Shown here: piece by piece, positions 8,344 through 15,244 of the stretch
Layout of the letters: the number at the start of each line of letters is the position of its first letter
Position numbering within the stretch: position 1 is the stretch's first letter
Assembly: GCA_937967285.1 (NCBI GenBank)
Contig: CALBSU010000421.1
Coordinates: forward strand, 1-15,244
Direction: 5' to 3'
Length of the DNA: 15,244 nucleotides
Source of the DNA: an uncultured Acidobacteriota bacterium
Lineage (GTDB): Bacteria > Acidobacteriota > Blastocatellia > RBC074
Notes under the pieces: generated by a model
Database searches by the model: none
What the model saw: the letters and a program-made list of their open reading frames with translations, nothing else
Told to the model about the DNA's origin: nothing
Made by a program: the position numbers and the translations under genes

Positions 8344-10368
8344 CTACTGTTGAACCGGCGTATCGGCAGTCGCGAAGAACTTGTCGATGCGGTCCTGATA
8401 GATCTTGATCTTGCCGGCCTTCTCATAGCTCGAGCGGACCGACTTGAGGAAAGCCTCGAGAGCGAGCGACTGCCTCTCCGAGAGGATCGACTGCCGGACG
8501 TTGTCGCGTTCCGTGGCCAGTTTTGACAGGTCGGCTTCGGTCCGTTTCGTGGCGGCGAAGATCAGGTAGGATGTTCCGACCTTGACCGGCGCCTTGGCGA
8601 CTTCGCCCTCCTTGAGATTGTAGAGCGCGGACCTTGCAATATTGCCGGCCTGCATTCCGCCGGCGCCCGCGCCCGGGAAGCTGTAACCGTTGAAGTTGGT
8701 ATCGGTCTTGACCTCGAGCCCCTCGGCCTTGGCGATCCGCTCGAAATCGGCGGCGCTGGCGGCGTTGTTGAGGATCTCCTGGGCTTTGGCCTGGGCGAGA
8801 GTCGGCTCCTTCTCCTGTCGGAGCTTGTCCTCGACCTGATTGCGGGCCTGCTCGAAGGTCAACTGCTGCCCGTTCTCGATGATGTCGACCAGGCGCGGAA
8901 CGGCCTGACCGCCCGGGATACTGACCTTGTCGCCGATCTCACCCTTCTTGAGCGTGGCGACGGCCTCCTCGAAGGCCGGATTGCTGGCGCGTCCGGCGCC
9001 CTTGCCGAGATCCGGCAGCGGATCGCCGTTCTTGAAGTAGGGCGTCGATTTGACCAGGCTTGCCGGATCGACCTTCAGCTCCCTGGCGATCTCATCGGCG
9101 GCTTTTCTGAGGTCCTTGTACTCGGTCGCCTTCTCGTAGGCCTTGTCGGCCAGTTGCGAAGCGTACTGGAAGGACTTGTTGTTGGTCAGCGTGGCCTTGA
9201 GCGTTTCGCGCATCTGGGCGAACGGCACATCGCGCTGTTCGGTGACCTTGAGCAGGTACCAGCTCTGCCCGTCGCGGAACGGACCGTCGATCGCGCCGAC
9301 GCTCAGGGCGTTGGTGTAGGGGCGCTGGCGCCAGTCACCGCTCTTGTTGGCATCCTTGCGGATCCATCCGATGTCGCCGCCGGCCGAGGCCGACTTGTCC
9401 TGCGAATTTCCGCGTGCGACCGACGCGAAGTCCTCGGGCTCGACGCCGGCGCCGCCCCGGACTCGCCGGTTCAGATCGTTGATCTTGGCCTGGACCGTTC
9501 CCTCATCGCTGGTCGACAGCACGTCGAGCTTGATGACGCTGAGGCGATACTCGACCTGCTTGCGGGTCTCGTATTCCTGCTTCAGCTCTTCCTCGCTGAC
9601 CGGGACGATCTTTGCGACATCGTCGGTCGGGATGAAGATGTAGTCGACCTTCCGGGTGGCCTCGGTCGCCTTGAACTGGCTCTTGTTCTTGTCGTACCAG
9701 GCCTTCAGCTCGTCCTCAGTCGGCTTGAACTTCTCGCGAATCTTGTCGAGGTCGACCGTGGCGTAGACCACATCGGTCTTGGTGTTGTCGCGCTTGTACT
9801 TGTCCTCGATATCACGGTCGGAGACCTGGGCCGCCGACGACAGGAAATTGCGGATCTTGCGCGCGCTGATCTCGGCGCGCCTCTCCTGCTCGTACTCTCC
9901 GACATCCTGACCCTGCAGCCTCAGCCGGCGCTTGTACTCCTCAGCGCCGACGAACTTCCCGTTCTGGTCGATGAAGTTGCGCTTGATCAGCTCGGAAATC
10001 TCGCGATCGGTGCCGGCGAGATTGAGCTCCTCGGCCTTGTCGAGCAGCAGCCTGTTCGAGATCAACTGGTCGAGCACCTGCTTGTCCATCCCGAGTGCCT
10101 TGAGCGTCGAGAATGGCAGCGCGTTGCCGCGACCGAACTGCTGGGCCATCGTCGCCAGCGTGAACTTGTAGTCCTTGAGCTTGATCTCTTTCGAGCCGAC
10201 CTTCGCGATGACGGTGTCGTCCTCGGCGGCGTTGCTGCTGAAATTTCCCGTCGGATCGAGCGGCGTGTTCGGGATGTAGAAGGCTATCAGACCGACCAGC
10301 AGAAGCGCGCAAAAAGCCAGCAGCAGGAAATTGCGCGAGCGGGAAAACTTGTTGAAAAACCGTAGCAT
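8344..10368 (-). CDS. ppiD: PpiD-like membrane-anchored peptidyl-prolyl isomerase / chaperone
   Basis: The 674-residue protein has a short basic N-terminus, one transmembrane helix at about 13-32 and then a long periplasmic part. Residues about 50-200 form a SurA-type chaperone segment (DTVIAKVGSKEIKLKDY, then QVLDQLISNRLLLDKAEEL and a basic helical region). A parvulin-type rotamase domain follows at about 265-385, marked by EDFASVARGNSQD and GGDIGW near 331 and WYLLKV. A third helical-plus-sheet region fills the C-terminus. This order matches PpiD (E. coli 623 residues), which sits at the Sec exit and assists newly exported proteins; whether the rotamase is active here is unknown. CGGAG lies ten bases before the ATG. 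It has its own candidate promoter and a strong terminator, so it is probably monocistronic, although dsbD lies upstream on the same strand. Confidence 0.88.
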   Translation of the reverse strand: MLRFFNKFSRSRNFLLLAFCALLLVGLIAFYIPNTPLDPTGNFSSNAAEDDTVIAKVGSKEIKLKDYKFTLATMAQQFGRGNALPFSTLKALGMDKQVLDQLISNRLLLDKAEELNLAGTDREISELIKRNFIDQNGKFVGAEEYKRRLRLQGQDVGEYEQERRAEISARKIRNFLSSAAQVSDRDIEDKYKRDNTKTDVVYATVDLDKIREKFKPTEDELKAWYDKNKSQFKATEATRKVDYIFIPTDDVAKIVPVSEEELKQEYETRKQVEYRLSVIKLDVLSTSDEGTVQAKINDLNRRVRGGAGVEPEDFASVARGNSQDKSASAGGDIGWIRKDANKSGDWRQRPYTNALSVGAIDGPFRDGQSWYLLKVTEQRDVPFAQMRETLKATLTNNKSFQYASQLADKAYEKATEYKDLRKAADEIARELKVDPASLVKSTPYFKNGDPLPDLGKGAGRASNPAFEEAVATLKKGEIGDKVSIPGGQAVPRLVDIIENGQQLTFEQARNQVEDKLRQEKEPTLAQAKAQEILNNAASAADFERIAKAEGLEVKTDTNFNGYSFPGAGAGGMQAGNIARSALYNLKEGEVAKAPVKVGTSYLIFAATKRTEADLSKLATERDNVRQSILSERQSLALEAFLKSVRSSYEKAGKIKIYQDRIDKFFATADTPVQQ

Positions 10369-10447
10369 AGTGCTGTTACTCCGACATTCTGAATGGATTT
10401 AGGCGCGCCGCGTTCGAGGGGCAGCAGCGGGCAAGTGAGAAACTGCG

Positions 10448-10476
10448 ATTCTATCCAAGACGGGGACGATGTTCAA
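10448..10476 (-). promoter_or_regulatory. Sigma70-type promoter for the PpiD-like gene
   Basis: On the minus strand TTGAAC (10476-10471) and TAGAAT (10453-10448) are separated by exactly 17 bases; the -10 matches five of six consensus positions. The predicted start near 10441 leaves a leader of about 73 bases. It lies immediately after the dsbD stop codon, allowing expression independent of dsbD. Confidence 0.6.
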
Positions 10477-10484
10477 GGAATAAA

Positions 10485-12497
<2,013 letters not shown>

Positions 12498-12539
12498 ATT
12501 CGCCGAAACCTCGAATCCTGATGATGATACCGAACAATG

Positions 12540-12545
12540 ATTATA
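12540..12545 (-). promoter_or_regulatory. -10 element of the dsbD promoter
   Basis: Minus-strand TATAAT (12545-12540) is a perfect -10, placing the start near 12533 and a leader of about 36 bases before dsbD. No recognisable -35 lies 16-18 bases upstream; a palindrome occupies that place instead. Confidence 0.55.
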
Positions 12546-12566
12546 TCCGCATTCCCGCTCGAGGAA

Positions 12567-12577
12567 CTGTCCGACAG
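12567..12577. promoter_or_regulatory. Candidate operator CTGTC-C-GACAG upstream of dsbD
   Basis: A perfect five-base inverted repeat with one central base sits at about -34 to -44 relative to the predicted dsbD start, where the -35 box should be. Its place suggests a regulator site. It is short enough to arise by chance. Next to it lies a tandem nine-base repeat, CAAAATCGG twice, at 12582-12599. Confidence 0.3.
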
Positions 12578-12645
12578 GCTACAAAATCGGCAAAATCGGC
12601 GAGGTGCGACCGGAAAGATTAACTGAAGGAGGATGTGATGGGCAA

Positions 12646-12668
12646 GCGGGGCCGCGCGGCGGCCCCGC
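12646..12668 (-). terminator. GC hairpin after the ETF-QO gene
   Basis: GCGGGGCCGC (12646-12655) and GCGGCCCCGC (12659-12668) form a perfect 10-bp stem with a three-base loop, ten bases past the ETF-QO stop. On the minus strand only TTGCCCATC follows, so it lacks a U tract and may be a stem that pauses polymerase or protects the 3' end rather than a classic terminator. Confidence 0.5.
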
Positions 12669-12677
12669 GGGATGCGA

Positions 12678-14366
<1,689 letters not shown>

Positions 14367-14370
14367 AATT

Positions 14371-14377
14371 TCTCCGG
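14371..14377 (-). promoter_or_regulatory. Shine-Dalgarno that sets the ETF-QO start
   Basis: Minus-strand CCGGAGA stands five bases before the ATG at 14366-14364. The repeat array ends at 14378, directly against this site, so the repeat fills the gap without touching the ribosome binding site. Confidence 0.7.
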
Positions 14378-14408
14378 AAGTACAAAGTATAAAGTACAAA
14401 GTATAAAG
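14378..14408 (+). repeat. AAGTANA heptamer array, 4.4 units
   Basis: Four full seven-base units plus AAG read AAGTACA, AAGTATA, AAGTACA, AAGTATA on the plus strand. Only the sixth base varies. The array lies between the ETF-QO ribosome binding site and a 45-base unique core. Confidence 0.9.
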
Positions 14409-14453
14409 ATAGCGTTCGAGTTATGGCATGTTTGGTCTCAACAACCCGATCTT

Positions 14454-15244
<791 letters not shown>

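Noticed and set aside
9154..10365. Long plus-strand open frame opposite the PpiD-like gene
   Set aside because: It is a GC-rich mirror of the real gene, with low-complexity Leu/Val/Asp-rich sequence and no ribosome site or domain.
14367..14399. Upstream ATG extending ETF-QO by 11 residues
   Set aside because: The extension is translated repeat array and lacks a ribosome site; the ATG at 14366 has CCGGAGA at proper spacing.
14409..14453. tRNA fragment in the core between the heptamer arrays
   Set aside because: GTTCGAG resembles part of a T-loop, but no cloverleaf stems or anticodon arm can be built.

Overview
The window reads as ordinary, densely coded chromosome from a GC-rich diderm (Gram-negative-type) bacterium. 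Evidence for a diderm is a lipobox signal on a PBP4-type peptidase, a full DsbD electron shuttle, a PpiD-like membrane-anchored foldase and an ETF:quinone oxidoreductase. Gene content, protein style and short-repeat-filled intergenic gaps fit Acidobacteriota, perhaps class Blastocatellia; that placement is an inference without a search. No tRNA, rRNA, CRISPR array, insertion sequence, phage or plasmid gene was seen.

Layout. 1-980 (-): 5'-complete but 3'-cut gene for a secreted DsbA-family thioredoxin with a SurA-like N-terminal segment. 1122-2369 (-): PBP4/DacB-type lipoprotein. 2538-5012 (+): large secreted M14 zinc carboxypeptidase with a C-terminal amidotransferase-like region. 5113-6300 (-) and 6315-6854 (-): a two-gene operon of a geranylgeranyl-reductase-family flavoprotein and a small two-helix membrane protein. 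7065-8081 (+): exported protein of unknown function. 8344-10368 (-): PpiD-like foldase with a strong terminator. 10485-12497 (-): DsbD. 12678-14366 (-): ETF:quinone oxidoreductase. 14497-15244 (-): 3' part of etfA, cut by the window edge.

Two functional themes stand out. The first is envelope protein folding and wall remodelling: DsbD would carry electrons across the membrane to periplasmic thioredoxin-fold partners such as the DsbA-like protein, with the PpiD-like chaperone and the exported peptidases around them. The second is respiratory: EtfA and ETF-QO pass electrons from acyl-CoA and other dehydrogenases to the quinone pool, and etfB is expected just beyond the right edge.

The most unusual structure lies between the genes. 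Three gaps hold inverted pairs of short-unit repeats: an AAGTANA heptamer pair between etfA and ETF-QO, an ACTGCCT-like pair between the M14 peptidase and the flavoprotein gene, and an RCGCCAAG octamer pair after the exported unknown protein. Two of them contain a gene's stop codon, and two share a 12-base junction motif. No clear new multi-gene system was found; these repeats are the best candidate for something little described.
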